Shown here in pieces: positions 16,679 to 24,847 of a stretch of DNA of 37,688 nt (its first letter is position 1; each line of letters begins with the position of its first letter). The stretch covers positions 1 to 37,688 of the forward strand of contig JBKECO010000048.1 of NCBI GenBank assembly GCA_047974745.1, read 5' to 3'. Source of the DNA: JBKECO01 sp047974745. GTDB lineage: Bacteria > Bacillota > Clostridia > Lachnospirales > Lachnospiraceae. Under the pieces are notes generated by a model. It saw only the letters and a program-made list of their open reading frames with translations. It was not told the DNA's origin and ran no database searches. The translations under genes were made by a program, and so were the position numbers.

Positions 16679-17971
16679 ATGGCATTACAGGCAGGAATTA
16701 TATTATTTATTGTATTTGCAATTTTGTTATTTTTGGGAATGCCGATCGCGATCAGCATTGCGATCTCATCCATAACTACATTATTACTGGTTATCCCATT
16801 TGATGTTGCGATATTCTCATCCAGTCAGAAAATGGTAGCCAGTCTGAACAGCTTTTCCCTTGTTGCTATTCCATTCTTCGTATTTTCCGGTGTCATCATG
16901 AACAGCAGTGGAATTGCAGGAAAACTCGTTGATTTTGCAATGCTCTTTGTTGGAAGGATTCCAGGTGGTCTCGCCCATACCAATGTTCTTGGCAATGCAT
17001 TGTTCGGCTCTATGTCAAGTTCTGCGATCGCTGCTTCTACTGCAATCGGCGGCGTTTTGATTCCTGAGCAGGAAAAAGCAGGATATGACAAGAAATTTGC
17101 AGCGGCAGTCAACATTTCCTCTGCTCCGACAGGGATGATCATTCCACCAAGTACCGCATTCATCATGTACTCTCTTGCTGTCAGCGGAGCTTCTATCTCC
17201 GCACTGTTTCTTGGCGGCTATCTGGTTGGCGCTTTGTGGTGTATTGCAATCATGATTGTAATCTATATCCACGCTAAAAAGAATCATTACAAGACCGTTG
17301 AGGGCATTGATAAAAAAATTGCATTTAAAGTCATTGTTGATGCCATTCCCAGCGTTTTTCTAATCGTAATTATCATTGGTGGAATTTTGTCCGGTCTCTT
17401 TACTGCAATCGAAGCTTCTGCAATTGCAGTTGCATATTCACTGATCGTCGCACTATTCTTCTACAAATCGATCAAGTTCAAAGACTTGCCAAAGATGCTG
17501 AAGGAAGCCTTTTTTACAACAGGTGTCATTGCATTTTTACTTGCAACATCATCCATGATGTCGTTTGCAATGGCCTTCACTGGAATCCCTGCTGCAATCA
17601 GTTCACTCATTTTAGGTTTTACGAGCAATAAGATCGTTGTTCTTCTACTGATCAACATTATCCTTCTGCTGGTAGGTATGTTCATGGATGTTGGTCCTGC
17701 AATCCTTATTTTTGCACCAATTCTGCTGCCTGTTGCACAGACAGTCGGCATTGACCCTGTACATTTTGGACTGTTCGCAATCATGAATCTTTGTGTCGGT
17801 TCCATCACACCGCCTGTGGGAACGGGATTTTATGTTGGTGCCAGTGTCGCCGGTGAAAAGCCACATCATGTTCTAAAACCACTGATTCCATTTTATTTTG
17901 CTATATTTGTTGTACTGATGATCATCACCTACTTCCCGCAGATCGTGATGTGGCTTCCAAATATGGCATAA
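16679..17971 (+). CDS. dctM: TRAP transporter large permease, DctM
   Basis: A 430-residue integral membrane protein, the transport subunit using a sodium or proton gradient. It has the elevator-type arrangement with about 12 helices and the family's conserved blocks GNALFGSMSSSAIAASTAIG, PSTAFIMYSLAVSGASI, FMDVGPAILIFAPILLP and MNLCVGSITPPVGTGFYVG. Length and order match DctM/YiaN/SiaM. GGAGGAG lies ahead of the start. Part of the GH105 operon. Confidence 0.94.
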   Translation: MALQAGIILFIVFAILLFLGMPIAISIAISSITTLLLVIPFDVAIFSSSQKMVASLNSFSLVAIPFFVFSGVIMNSSGIAGKLVDFAMLFVGRIPGGLAHTNVLGNALFGSMSSSAIAASTAIGGVLIPEQEKAGYDKKFAAAVNISSAPTGMIIPPSTAFIMYSLAVSGASISALFLGGYLVGALWCIAIMIVIYIHAKKNHYKTVEGIDKKIAFKVIVDAIPSVFLIVIIIGGILSGLFTAIEASAIAVAYSLIVALFFYKSIKFKDLPKMLKEAFFTTGVIAFLLATSSMMSFAMAFTGIPAAISSLILGFTSNKIVVLLLINIILLLVGMFMDVGPAILIFAPILLPVAQTVGIDPVHFGLFAIMNLCVGSITPPVGTGFYVGASVAGEKPHHVLKPLIPFYFAIFVVLMIITYFPQIVMWLPNMA

Positions 17972-18024
17972 AAATTCCTTTGGAGTGTTCAGATTTGATC
18001 TAAGGATCGGAATGGAGAAATTGT

Positions 18025-18873
18025 ATGAATAGAATTGGTGTCAGAGGTCATGACTTTGGAAAGATGAGCATCAAAGATCTTCCTTCCACATTAAGAGCAC
18101 TGGGTTTTCAAGCAGCCCAGCTTGCTCCGGCGAAAGCATTCGAAGGCGTAAACTCCTTTGAGGATATTACAGAGCATGTATTGGAACAATGCCGAGAAGA
18201 ATTTCTAAAAAATGATATCGAGATCAGTGTATATGGATGTTATGTTGAAATCGGCGAAAGAGAACATGATAAACGACGACAGCAGGTGGAGCAGTTCATC
18301 CGAGGCATGCACCACTGCAAACGCATTGGGGCAAGACTGATCGGAACAGAAACTACACAGTTCCCGCTCGCCGGAGAAAATCGAGAAGCTGCATTTCAAG
18401 GTCTAAAGGACAGTGTATTGCGAATCGCGGAAGAGGCACATCGACAGGATGTTCTGATTGGAATCGAACCAGTCGCACTCCATACTTTAAATACTCCCGA
18501 ACTTACAGCCAGGCTCCTAAGTGAAGTCAATTCGGATCATGTGAAAATTATTCTGGATCCAGTCAATTTGTTCACACTGGATAATATTGGCAAAAGCGAG
18601 CAAATTATCGATGCGTGTTTTCAGGCGTTCGGTGACAGGATCGAAGTTCTGCACCTAAAGGATATCACTATGATAACAAAAGATCACGGCGATACCATAC
18701 AAAAAGTGAACGATACGTTCAAGTGGGAAAGCATTGGTGAAGGAATCGTTAACTATCAGCAGATTCTACGCTATGTAAAGGATAAAAATGTCAGTCTCAT
18801 ACGAGAGGAAGCATCTATCTTGAACTACCAGACGGATCTTAAGAATATTCAGGCACTGCTAAATAGTATATGA
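18025..18873 (+). CDS. Xylose-isomerase-like TIM-barrel sugar isomerase/epimerase
   Basis: A 282-residue protein of the AP-endonuclease-2/xylose-isomerase-like TIM barrel family, which includes IolE, hydroxypyruvate isomerase and ketose epimerases. Candidate metal ligands occur in the usual order: Glu in LIGIEPVALH, Asp in KIILDPVNLF, His in EVLHLKDI, and the final Glu in SLIREEA. It starts 53 bases after dctM on the same strand and so probably handles a keto-sugar acid released after GH105 cleavage. The exact substrate cannot be called. A terminator follows about 110 bases downstream. Confidence 0.83.
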   Translation: MNRIGVRGHDFGKMSIKDLPSTLRALGFQAAQLAPAKAFEGVNSFEDITEHVLEQCREEFLKNDIEISVYGCYVEIGEREHDKRRQQVEQFIRGMHHCKRIGARLIGTETTQFPLAGENREAAFQGLKDSVLRIAEEAHRQDVLIGIEPVALHTLNTPELTARLLSEVNSDHVKIILDPVNLFTLDNIGKSEQIIDACFQAFGDRIEVLHLKDITMITKDHGDTIQKVNDTFKWESIGEGIVNYQQILRYVKDKNVSLIREEASILNYQTDLKNIQALLNSI

Positions 18874-18894
18874 ATGGTCTCAATCATATGAATG

Positions 18895-18930
18895 TTATCA
18901 GTAATATCACGCTTATCAGTAATATCATGC
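18895..18930 (+). repeat. Two tandem 18-bp repeats
   Basis: TTATCAGTAATATCACGC at 18895-18912 is followed immediately by a copy with one difference at 18913-18930, and the next bases begin a third partial copy. It lies between the isomerase stop and its terminator. Probably a simple tandem duplication with no assigned role. Confidence 0.6.
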
Positions 18931-18984
18931 AGTAATTTATATCATTCAAAAATTCGCATCATACAGTAACACCATACTTACTAT

Positions 18985-19024
18985 AAGGCTGATTCCCGCT
19001 TATGAAATAGGCGGGACAGCCTTT
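18985..19024 (+). terminator. Terminator of the GH105/TRAP operon
   Basis: AAGGCTG...TCCCGC pairs with GCGGGA...CAGCCTT around a short loop, with a two-base bulge, followed by TTTTCATTT. It lies between the convergent isomerase and FRG genes and may serve both, although the T-run is only on the plus strand. Confidence 0.75.
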
Positions 19025-19031
19025 TCATTTG

Positions 19032-20339
19032 TTAATATTTTTCTTTCAGAAATTCCGTCACGTCTGCAATTTCCGGAAAGAGTGATGCCTTCGTGATGGA
19101 AAACTTTTCCAGCATCTTCAGAATTTCTTTTTTCTTTCTAGCCTGAATCACATATATCTGAATTTTCTTCTTAATCTTAAAACGATATTGATTGACTGAA
19201 TTTGCATTTTCCTGAAAGAGTCCGCAGATAATAAATGCTCCATCCTGTTTGATGATACGGTTATTTTTCTTTTCAGATAATACAAAAAAGCAGTCTAGGA
19301 TATCGCGTTTCATGATGTCATCCCGAAATGCAGGCTTTTCCAATTTTATTTCATGTAAAAGACGCGTTATTTTTTTATTGAAATCTGTTTTCCTTACTTT
19401 AGAATCCAGTGCCCATTTCGCAAATTGATCCTGGAGGCTTTGGTCAAATAGCGGCAGAGAAGCCAGCACTGTGGCGGTATCACTGCCAGGATATTTTACT
19501 TTATCCCGAAGGACATCAAAGACAATGACCTCACCCTTTTTATCCGGATTGCCAGTGCAGGCAAAATACAATGCAACCAGTGGATTTCGTGTTACATCAA
19601 GCAATCTTGTAGGAAGTCCATAATGCTGCATATGAACCAAAGTCTCTAGATGTGTCGTGCAGTTGACAAATTCCTGAGGACACTCAATAAGGAGCTCATT
19701 ATACATGTCCCGTTCATGAGCCAGCCACTCTGTTCTCCGCATGATAGATGGAAGCAGTCTGTAGTTCGCATCCGAATGACCACGGTAGTAAAATGTATGG
19801 CTCGCACTCTCAATATCCTGCATCGCTTTGTAAAAACTTCCAAAGGATGTGATCCGGATCATTTCCACCTGCGACCTGACATAAATCATCTCATCTCCGA
19901 AGGCCAGTTCCGGCAGTTGAAATGCCCGACTCAATTCTTTTAGAGCTGATTCCGTCTCCTGTTCCCGCAGCTTCATATTTCCATATGCCCGATAGATCCA
20001 GTTTATAATTGCCTGTGCTTCCATTTCATTGAGTCGATCAGCACTCCAGATATCCAAGGTAGATTCAGAAGCTTTCCCCTGACCATCGTTCAACTCGACT
20101 TCAAATGCCGACCAAGCTGCATAGATATTCTCTTCCGTTGGATAGGGTGCTTGATAGAGAAATGCATATCTGGAATTCATGTCAAGTAGGCTCTGGTACA
20201 TTGCTTTTTTATCAATGCGTCCCGCAATAAACCTTTCCATATCTACATAATATTCCGTACGCAGCTTAACCCCACAGATGAGTTCAAATGCTTCCTGAAT
20301 CATTGGATGATCGGTCAGTTTGTGAAAAACGAAGAACAT
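19032..20339 (-). CDS. FRG-domain protein
   Basis: A 435-residue protein containing an FRG domain in its middle (about residues 180-265), seen as FYYRGHSDANYRLLPSIMRR and QHYGLPTRLLDVTRNPLVALYFAC. The FRG domain is named for its F-R-G motif, here YRG, and recurs in phage-defence and toxin-like proteins and next to mobile elements; its molecular role is poorly defined. The N-terminal ~170 residues and C-terminal ~150 residues, the latter with a Lys-rich end, match nothing I recognise. I chose the ATG at 20339, which has GGGAGGTGG 6-7 bases upstream, over the ATG at 20378. It diverges from an XRE-S24 repressor gene across 362 bases of repeat-rich DNA and is convergent with the TRAP operon. Confidence 0.82.
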   Translation of the reverse strand: MFFVFHKLTDHPMIQEAFELICGVKLRTEYYVDMERFIAGRIDKKAMYQSLLDMNSRYAFLYQAPYPTEENIYAAWSAFEVELNDGQGKASESTLDIWSADRLNEMEAQAIINWIYRAYGNMKLREQETESALKELSRAFQLPELAFGDEMIYVRSQVEMIRITSFGSFYKAMQDIESASHTFYYRGHSDANYRLLPSIMRRTEWLAHERDMYNELLIECPQEFVNCTTHLETLVHMQHYGLPTRLLDVTRNPLVALYFACTGNPDKKGEVIVFDVLRDKVKYPGSDTATVLASLPLFDQSLQDQFAKWALDSKVRKTDFNKKITRLLHEIKLEKPAFRDDIMKRDILDCFFVLSEKKNNRIIKQDGAFIICGLFQENANSVNQYRFKIKKKIQIYVIQARKKKEILKMLEKFSITKASLFPEIADVTEFLKEKY

Positions 20340-20701
20340 GGCAGCCACCTCCCATATGCCTTTTAAGTGAAATATCAACTCCCTTGACGTACATGCTGGC
20401 CTACTTACCTACTTACTTGCCAACCACTAACTCACCAGCCCGCAGAATAAATATCTTGTATTTATGGATTATACTCTATATATTACCACATATATCTATT
20501 TTATCAAGATTTTTATTGCTTTTTTTTAATTTGCATGCTATTCTGATTCTACACCTTCTATATTTACTCCGAAGTACTTTACTCCGAAGTACTCTACTCC
20601 GCTGTACTCTACTCCGAAGTACTCTACTCCAAGGTGATATTACTTCCATAATTCAACCGTAACATTACGTTCTTCACAAAAATCGGAAAGGCGAATATAA
20701 T
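20340..20701. promoter_or_regulatory. Repeat-rich divergent region between FRG and XRE-S24 genes
   Basis: No gene is supported here. Near the FRG side is a short reiterated TACTTACC tract at about 20400-20420. Near the repressor side is a 15-bp tandem array (listed separately). Just before the repressor ATG, TTCACA (20673-20678) and TATAAT (20696-20701) are 17 bases apart, a promoter-like pair whose -10 touches the start codon. A ribosome site GGAAAGG lies at 20685-20691. The FRG start has its own GGGAGGTGG site. Confidence 0.45.
20563..20637 (+). repeat. 15-bp tandem repeat array, five units
   Basis: Five consecutive 15-base units at 20563, 20578, 20593, 20608 and 20623, the first two identical (TTTACTCCGAAGTAC) and the others differing at one to five positions, the last unit most degenerate. 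Each unit holds a nearly palindromic 12-mer TACTCCGAAGTA. The array lies 65-140 bases upstream of a repressor start, which suggests operators rather than a random satellite. Confidence 0.8.
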
Positions 20702-21403
20702 ATGCATTCAGTTGGGCAGGTTATTTCTAATAATCGTAAAAAAATGGGACTTTCTCAGCCAGAGCTAGCAGCAGCTCTTAAGAAGGAAGGAATCACGATC
20801 AGCTATAAAGCCATTTCCAGCTGGGAGAAAAATGTGAGTGAGCCTAGCGTTACTACGTTTCTCATTCTTTGCAGGCTCCTCGAGATACCAGATGTATACG
20901 AAAGCTACTTTGGATCGAATCCGGGAAATCCTCTTTCCAAACTGAATGAGGAAGGAAAAGCAAAAATACTGGACTACTTGTCTCTTCTTATACTCTCCGG
21001 AAAATATGAAAAGAAAGATGCAGAAATCACTGCCTTTCCAAGTAGAAAAATCCGACTTTATTCGACTTTAGTTTCTGCAGGTATAGGAAATTTTCTAGAC
21101 AGTGAAGACTTTGAACTGATTGACGCAGGAGCTGAAGTTCCGCCTTCTGCGGATTTTGGTATTACGATAACTGGGGACAGCATGGAACCAAGGTATGTGG
21201 ATGGTCAGATCGTCTGGGTTCATCAGCAGGATGATCTGAAGGATGGTGAGGTCGGCATCTTCTACTTGAATCATGAAGCTTATTGTAAAAAATTACAGGA
21301 TGACGGAAATGGACTCTATTTAATTTCCTTGAATTCGAAATATCCACCAAAGCCTGTGGACCTGCAGGATGAATTTAAAATCTTCGGTAAGGTCATAGGG
21401 TAG
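20702..21403 (+). CDS. XRE-type repressor with S24 (LexA/CI-like) autoprotease domain
   Basis: A 233-residue regulator. Residues 5-60 form an XRE helix-turn-helix (MGLSQPELAAALKKEGITIS, KAISSWEKNVSEPSV). Residues 115-230 form an S24 self-cleavage domain: Ala-Gly cleavage site at A126-G127 in TLVSAGIG, catalytic serine S160 in ITGDSMEP, and general-base lysine about K196 in EAYCKKLQ. Such proteins cleave themselves on RecA filaments and so derepress targets after DNA damage. The divergent FRG gene and the 15-bp array upstream make autoregulation and control of the FRG gene likely. A downstream HAD gene follows after 49 bases. It resembles phage CI more than housekeeping LexA, so a host-defence or prophage-remnant role is plausible. 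Confidence 0.87.
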   Translation: MHSVGQVISNNRKKMGLSQPELAAALKKEGITISYKAISSWEKNVSEPSVTTFLILCRLLEIPDVYESYFGSNPGNPLSKLNEEGKAKILDYLSLLILSGKYEKKDAEITAFPSRKIRLYSTLVSAGIGNFLDSEDFELIDAGAEVPPSADFGITITGDSMEPRYVDGQIVWVHQQDDLKDGEVGIFYLNHEAYCKKLQDDGNGLYLISLNSKYPPKPVDLQDEFKIFGKVIG

Positions 21404-21452
21404 CCTGCGGCTGCCAACATTTGTACCGAACGATAGAATTGGAGACAGTACC

Positions 21453-21782
21453 ATGGAGAGAACATACGAAATCATTGCCGTAGATTTTGACGGAACCCTG
21501 TGTTACAGTGAATGGCCTGACCTTGGAGAGCCTAATCAGACTCTGATCCGTTATCTGAAAAATTGGAAAAAGAATGGCAACAAACTCATTCTCTGGACCT
21601 GCCGTGCTAATGATGCTCTGTCAAGAGCTGTCGAATGGTGCCAGGAGCAAGGGCTTGAGTTTGATGCCGTCAATGATAATCTGCCTGAGATCGTAGAATT
21701 CTATGGAAGCAATAGCAGAAAAGTGACCTGCGATTACTTTATTGATGATCGAATGTTAGATTTTTCGGTTTTTATAAATTAA
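21453..21782 (+). CDS. Small HAD-superfamily phosphatase
   Basis: A 109-residue HAD-fold protein with motif I VDFDGTLCY (nucleophile Asp), a central ILWTCRAN block typical of the small HAD phosphatases, and motif IV CDYFIDDRML. Motif III lysine may be in SRKVTCD. There is no recognisable cap domain, so the substrate could be a small molecule or a macromolecular phosphate. GGAG lies 8 bases before the ATG. It follows the XRE-S24 gene by 49 bases and may be cotranscribed. It is convergent with araR, with 10 bases between stop codons and no obvious terminator. Confidence 0.8.
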   Translation: MERTYEIIAVDFDGTLCYSEWPDLGEPNQTLIRYLKNWKKNGNKLILWTCRANDALSRAVEWCQEQGLEFDAVNDNLPEIVEFYGSNSRKVTCDYFIDDRMLDFSVFIN

Positions 21783-21792
21783 CTTTGTTTAT

Positions 21793-22908
21793 CTATATCT
21801 TCGTATCATCATACCGTTTTGGTGCACTTGACTCCCGGATAATGATTTCTGGTTCAATCAGAATTACCTTTTGCTCCAATACTTCATCTCCAAACTGTAC
21901 CAGATTCAGCAGTACCTCTGCTGCGATCTGTCCCAGCTTTTCCTGAGGATGTGCAATGGTGGTAAGTCCTCCCCCAGAGATTCTGGAGATCGAAGAATTG
22001 TCATAACCTGTCACGGATACATCCCTGGGAACATCCAGTTCATTTTCATGCAGTGCTTTTATCACCGCATTGGCGATCTGGTCGTTATAACATACGACAC
22101 CATCAAAAAAAAGATTTTGTCTGTTTTGTGCCATGAGTCGAATACTCTGATAGGGGTGAACAGCCCTGTCTTCCGTATGGTACCATATGACCAACTCAGG
22201 ATCATAGGAGATCCCCGATTCCTGCAGTGCCTTTACATAACCCTTATGGCGCTGGATTCCCTGCATATCGTCTGCCTTAAATATTCCTATGATTGACCGA
22301 TGACCAGACTCTAGCAAATGTCTGGTGATTAGATATCCACCTTTCGCATCATCCATCAGAATTGTGGGATGGCCACACATCTGTTTGTAGCTTCCCTGAA
22401 TAAACACATAGGGAATTTTATACTCATCCAGCTTCTGGTAGAGGTGCATATGCCTGCAAAAGATCTGACTCTTACTTGGTTCAATAATGAGTCCATCAAT
22501 ATTTTTTGAAAGCAGATCCTCAAGGCACCTTTCCTCCAGGGTTCTTGAGTTTCTGGTGTTCTTCAAGATAATACTGTAGCCTTTCTCACTAAATACCTGA
22601 TCCAGACCCTGTATGACCTGCGGAAAAATATAGTCGGATAGGTACGTCAGAACAACTCCGATGTTATGGGATTTATTATGTATTTTTTTTCGATTCGAGC
22701 AAAATGTCCCACGTCCATGTTCCTTATAGATCAGCTCCTCATTTTGCAGCAGATCAAGTGCTTTTCTGATTGTCTGTCTGCTGACCTGATAACGGTTTGT
22801 CAACTCATTCTCTGAAGGAAGTTTTTCTCCCGGAAGAATTGTGCCGTTAAAAATTTGAGTCCTTAGTTCTTCCAGAACTAGATCATATTTATGGCTCTGA
22901 TTTTTCAA
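21793..22908 (-). CDS. araR: GntR/LacI chimeric repressor of arabinose genes, AraR
   Basis: A 371-residue regulator with a GntR-type winged helix at residues 5-70 (SENELTNRYQVSRQTIRKAL, YKEHGRGTFC) joined to a LacI/periplasmic-binding sensor domain (IGVVLTYLSDYIFPQVIQG, DGVVCYNDQIANAVIKAL, VSVTGYDNSSIS). This domain combination is that of Bacillus AraR, which releases DNA on binding L-arabinose. araA lies immediately upstream on the same strand, supporting the name, with 136 bases between. The ATG has GGAGAAA about 11 bases upstream. A palindromic site upstream of araA is the likely target. Naming rests on architecture and context. Confidence 0.88.
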   Translation of the reverse strand: MKNQSHKYDLVLEELRTQIFNGTILPGEKLPSENELTNRYQVSRQTIRKALDLLQNEELIYKEHGRGTFCSNRKKIHNKSHNIGVVLTYLSDYIFPQVIQGLDQVFSEKGYSIILKNTRNSRTLEERCLEDLLSKNIDGLIIEPSKSQIFCRHMHLYQKLDEYKIPYVFIQGSYKQMCGHPTILMDDAKGGYLITRHLLESGHRSIIGIFKADDMQGIQRHKGYVKALQESGISYDPELVIWYHTEDRAVHPYQSIRLMAQNRQNLFFDGVVCYNDQIANAVIKALHENELDVPRDVSVTGYDNSSISRISGGGLTTIAHPQEKLGQIAAEVLLNLVQFGDEVLEQKVILIEPEIIIRESSAPKRYDDTKI

Positions 22909-23044
22909 TGCTTTTCTCCATATATTATCTATGAAACAATGAACATCTGCTATTTTCTCTGTCTCTATTCTAACACATGATTCCTCATGTTTTGGTGATC
23001 AATTCCTGCCTTAGTAATTCCATGCCTGATTCAAGAACTCGATT

Positions 23045-24547
23045 CTATAAATTTCTCCAGCATAGTTCACCGATCATCAGATCTTTTTTCAGATCCCGAA
23101 TCCTTGTCTCTTCATCGATGAATACTGCTTCGATTCCCATTGCTGCTGCCCAGTCTCCCATCTGTTCCGCTGTAAGATCAAAGGTAAATGCTGTATGATG
23201 TGCTCCACCTGCGAGAATCCATGATTGTGCACCTATTTCAAAGTTCGGTCTCGGAGTCCAGAATGCCGTCGCAACTGGAAGTTTTGGCATCGGTTTTTCA
23301 ACTTTTTTGCAATCCACTGTGTTGATCAGAAGGCGGAATCTATTGCCAAGATCGACCAAGGATGTGGCAATTCCTGTTCCGGTCTTGGATTCAAACACAA
23401 GCCTTGCCGGATCTTCCCTATTTCCCATAGAAAGAGGCTCACATCTGACACTGATATCGCCTTCCGCTATAGACGGACAGATTTCAAGCATATGTGCCTG
23501 AAGTATTCCCTCTTTTCCAGGCACAAGATTATAAGTATAATCCTCCAGCATAGAGGTTCCTTTCGCATTTATCATGCCGGCTGTCATCAATTTCATCAGG
23601 CGAACCATAGCCGCTGTCTTCCAGTCACCCTCTGCGCCGAACCCATATCCTTTTTGTTCAAGTCGCTGAATGGCAAGTCCCGGAAGCTGCTGTAATGCTC
23701 CAAGATCCCCAAAGTGTGTTACGATCGCATGATAATTTTTTTCCTTTAAAAATCTCTCGAACCCGATTTCTATCTGCGCCTGCACACCCACCATTCGACG
23801 GAATTGCGCTGGGTCTCTGTCGCCGGGTACCATTTTATAAATTTCATAATACTCATCTAAAAGTGCATTTACATCAGACATTGAAACCGCCTGAACGGAT
23901 TCTGTGATCTCATTGATCGGATAAGCATCGATCTCCCAGCCGAATTTCAGCTGTGCCTCTACCTTATCTCCTTCTGTAACAGCCACGTTCCGCATATTAT
24001 CTCCCACTCTCATGACACGGATATGGCTGCTTTCGATGATTCCAACGGCTGTTCGCATCCAGGATGCGATCTCATTTCTTACTTTTCCGGAAGACCAGTG
24101 CCCAACGACAACCTTTCTCTCGATCCGCATGCGGGAGACCATATGTCCGAATTCTCTGTCTCCATGTGCAGACTGATTTTCATTCATAAAATCCATATCT
24201 ATGGTATCGTATGGAATCTCCTCATTGAACTGTGTGTGCAGATGCAAAAGTGGTTTTCTGTACTCCTGAAGTCCCAGTATCCATGATTTTGCAGGGGAAA
24301 AAGTATGCATCCAGGTGATGACTCCGGCACATTCCTCATCCTGATTCGCTTCATTAAACGTTCTTCTGATCAGTTCATTTGTGATCAGGGTATCCTTTAA
24401 AATGATTTCGTATGGCAGAGTGTGGGATTCATTCAGTTTTTCAACTATGATCCTGGAATGCTCAGCGACCCTCGCCAGGCATGCCTCTCCATAAAGATCT
24501 TGTGAACCGGTACAGAACCAAAATTTGTAGTTCTTAATTTCCATCAT
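23045..24547 (-). CDS. araA: L-arabinose isomerase
   Basis: A 500-residue enzyme converting L-arabinose to L-ribulose (and D-galactose to D-tagatose more slowly), Mn2+-dependent. Family blocks are KFWFCTGSQDLYGEACLA at the N-terminus, VITWMHTFSPAKSWI, HLHTQFNEEIPYDTIDMDFM, YGFGAEGDWKTAAMVRLMK, the Glu-rich TSMLEDYTYNL and the C-terminal GGAHHTAFTFDL. These hold the metal ligands Glu/Glu/His/His. Length matches E. coli AraA (500). The ATG at 24547 follows GGAGGTAGC; a longer frame to 24598 lacks a ribosome site. No araB, araD or arabinose transporter is next to it, so the rest of the pathway is elsewhere. Confidence 0.96.
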   Translation of the reverse strand: MMEIKNYKFWFCTGSQDLYGEACLARVAEHSRIIVEKLNESHTLPYEIILKDTLITNELIRRTFNEANQDEECAGVITWMHTFSPAKSWILGLQEYRKPLLHLHTQFNEEIPYDTIDMDFMNENQSAHGDREFGHMVSRMRIERKVVVGHWSSGKVRNEIASWMRTAVGIIESSHIRVMRVGDNMRNVAVTEGDKVEAQLKFGWEIDAYPINEITESVQAVSMSDVNALLDEYYEIYKMVPGDRDPAQFRRMVGVQAQIEIGFERFLKEKNYHAIVTHFGDLGALQQLPGLAIQRLEQKGYGFGAEGDWKTAAMVRLMKLMTAGMINAKGTSMLEDYTYNLVPGKEGILQAHMLEICPSIAEGDISVRCEPLSMGNREDPARLVFESKTGTGIATSLVDLGNRFRLLINTVDCKKVEKPMPKLPVATAFWTPRPNFEIGAQSWILAGGAHHTAFTFDLTAEQMGDWAAAMGIEAVFIDEETRIRDLKKDLMIGELCWRNL

Positions 24548-24598
24548 TTTGCTACCTCCATGACCTAATTCCGGACAGTGTTTTCCTATACTTACCAT

Positions 24599-24628
24599 AC
24601 AACTTGTACTTTTGTACTTACAAGTTGT
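24599..24628. promoter_or_regulatory. Palindromic operator upstream of araA, probable AraR site
   Basis: A perfect 10-bp inverted repeat: ACAACTTGTA (24599-24608), a 10-base spacer, TACAAGTTGT (24619-24628). It also contains the direct repeat TTGTACTT twice. The TTGTAC half-sites resemble those in the AraR operator known from Bacillus subtilis. It lies 52 bases upstream of the araA start, in the araA leader or promoter. T-run after the plus strand makes it terminator-like, but no plus-strand gene runs into it. Confidence 0.65.
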
Positions 24629-24792
24629 TTTTTTACATGAATTTAGATAGAGGATATGCAGTATCTGCTCGGTTGTTTCAAACAGTAGAACGCACCTGTG
24701 TCAGCAGATCTTTTAATGGGCAAGTCAAATGAAAAATATCACTTTTTACCTATATATTACAAAACATAATAACGAGTTTTTACATTTATACC

Positions 24793-24812
24793 TTATGGTA
24801 CAAGTACAGTAA
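24793..24812. promoter_or_regulatory. Second AraR-like palindrome, before the phosphatase gene
   Basis: An imperfect palindrome, TTATGGTAC-AA-GTACAGTAA, contains the same GTAC core as the araA operator and lies 36 bases upstream of the phosphatase start. AraR may therefore co-regulate this divergent gene, or loop between the two sites. The match is imperfect, so this is tentative. Confidence 0.4.
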
Positions 24813-24847
24813 TGATTCATTTTGAACAAGTTCAGGAGGAGAGAAAA

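Larger units (their letters stand above)
24548..24847. promoter_or_regulatory. Divergent region between araA and the secreted phosphatase
   Basis: Apart from the two AraR-like sites, no gene is seen. On the plus strand TTTACC (24745-24750) and TAATAA (24767-24772) form a weak promoter candidate for the phosphatase gene, 16 bases apart. The AraR-like site at 24793-24812 would sit just downstream of it. I could not place a convincing -35/-10 pair for araA. Confidence 0.35.

Noticed and set aside
20398..20637. CRISPR-like array
   Set aside because: Repeats are short (8 and 15 bp), directly adjacent without spacers, and no cas gene is nearby.
23207..23530. Plus-strand frames opposite araA
   Set aside because: They coincide fully with conserved arabinose isomerase codons on the other strand and lack ribosome sites.
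24599..24634. Terminator on the plus strand before the phosphatase gene
   Set aside because: The 10-bp inverted repeat followed by T-run looks like one, but no plus-strand gene precedes it; araA is on the opposite strand. An operator explains it better.
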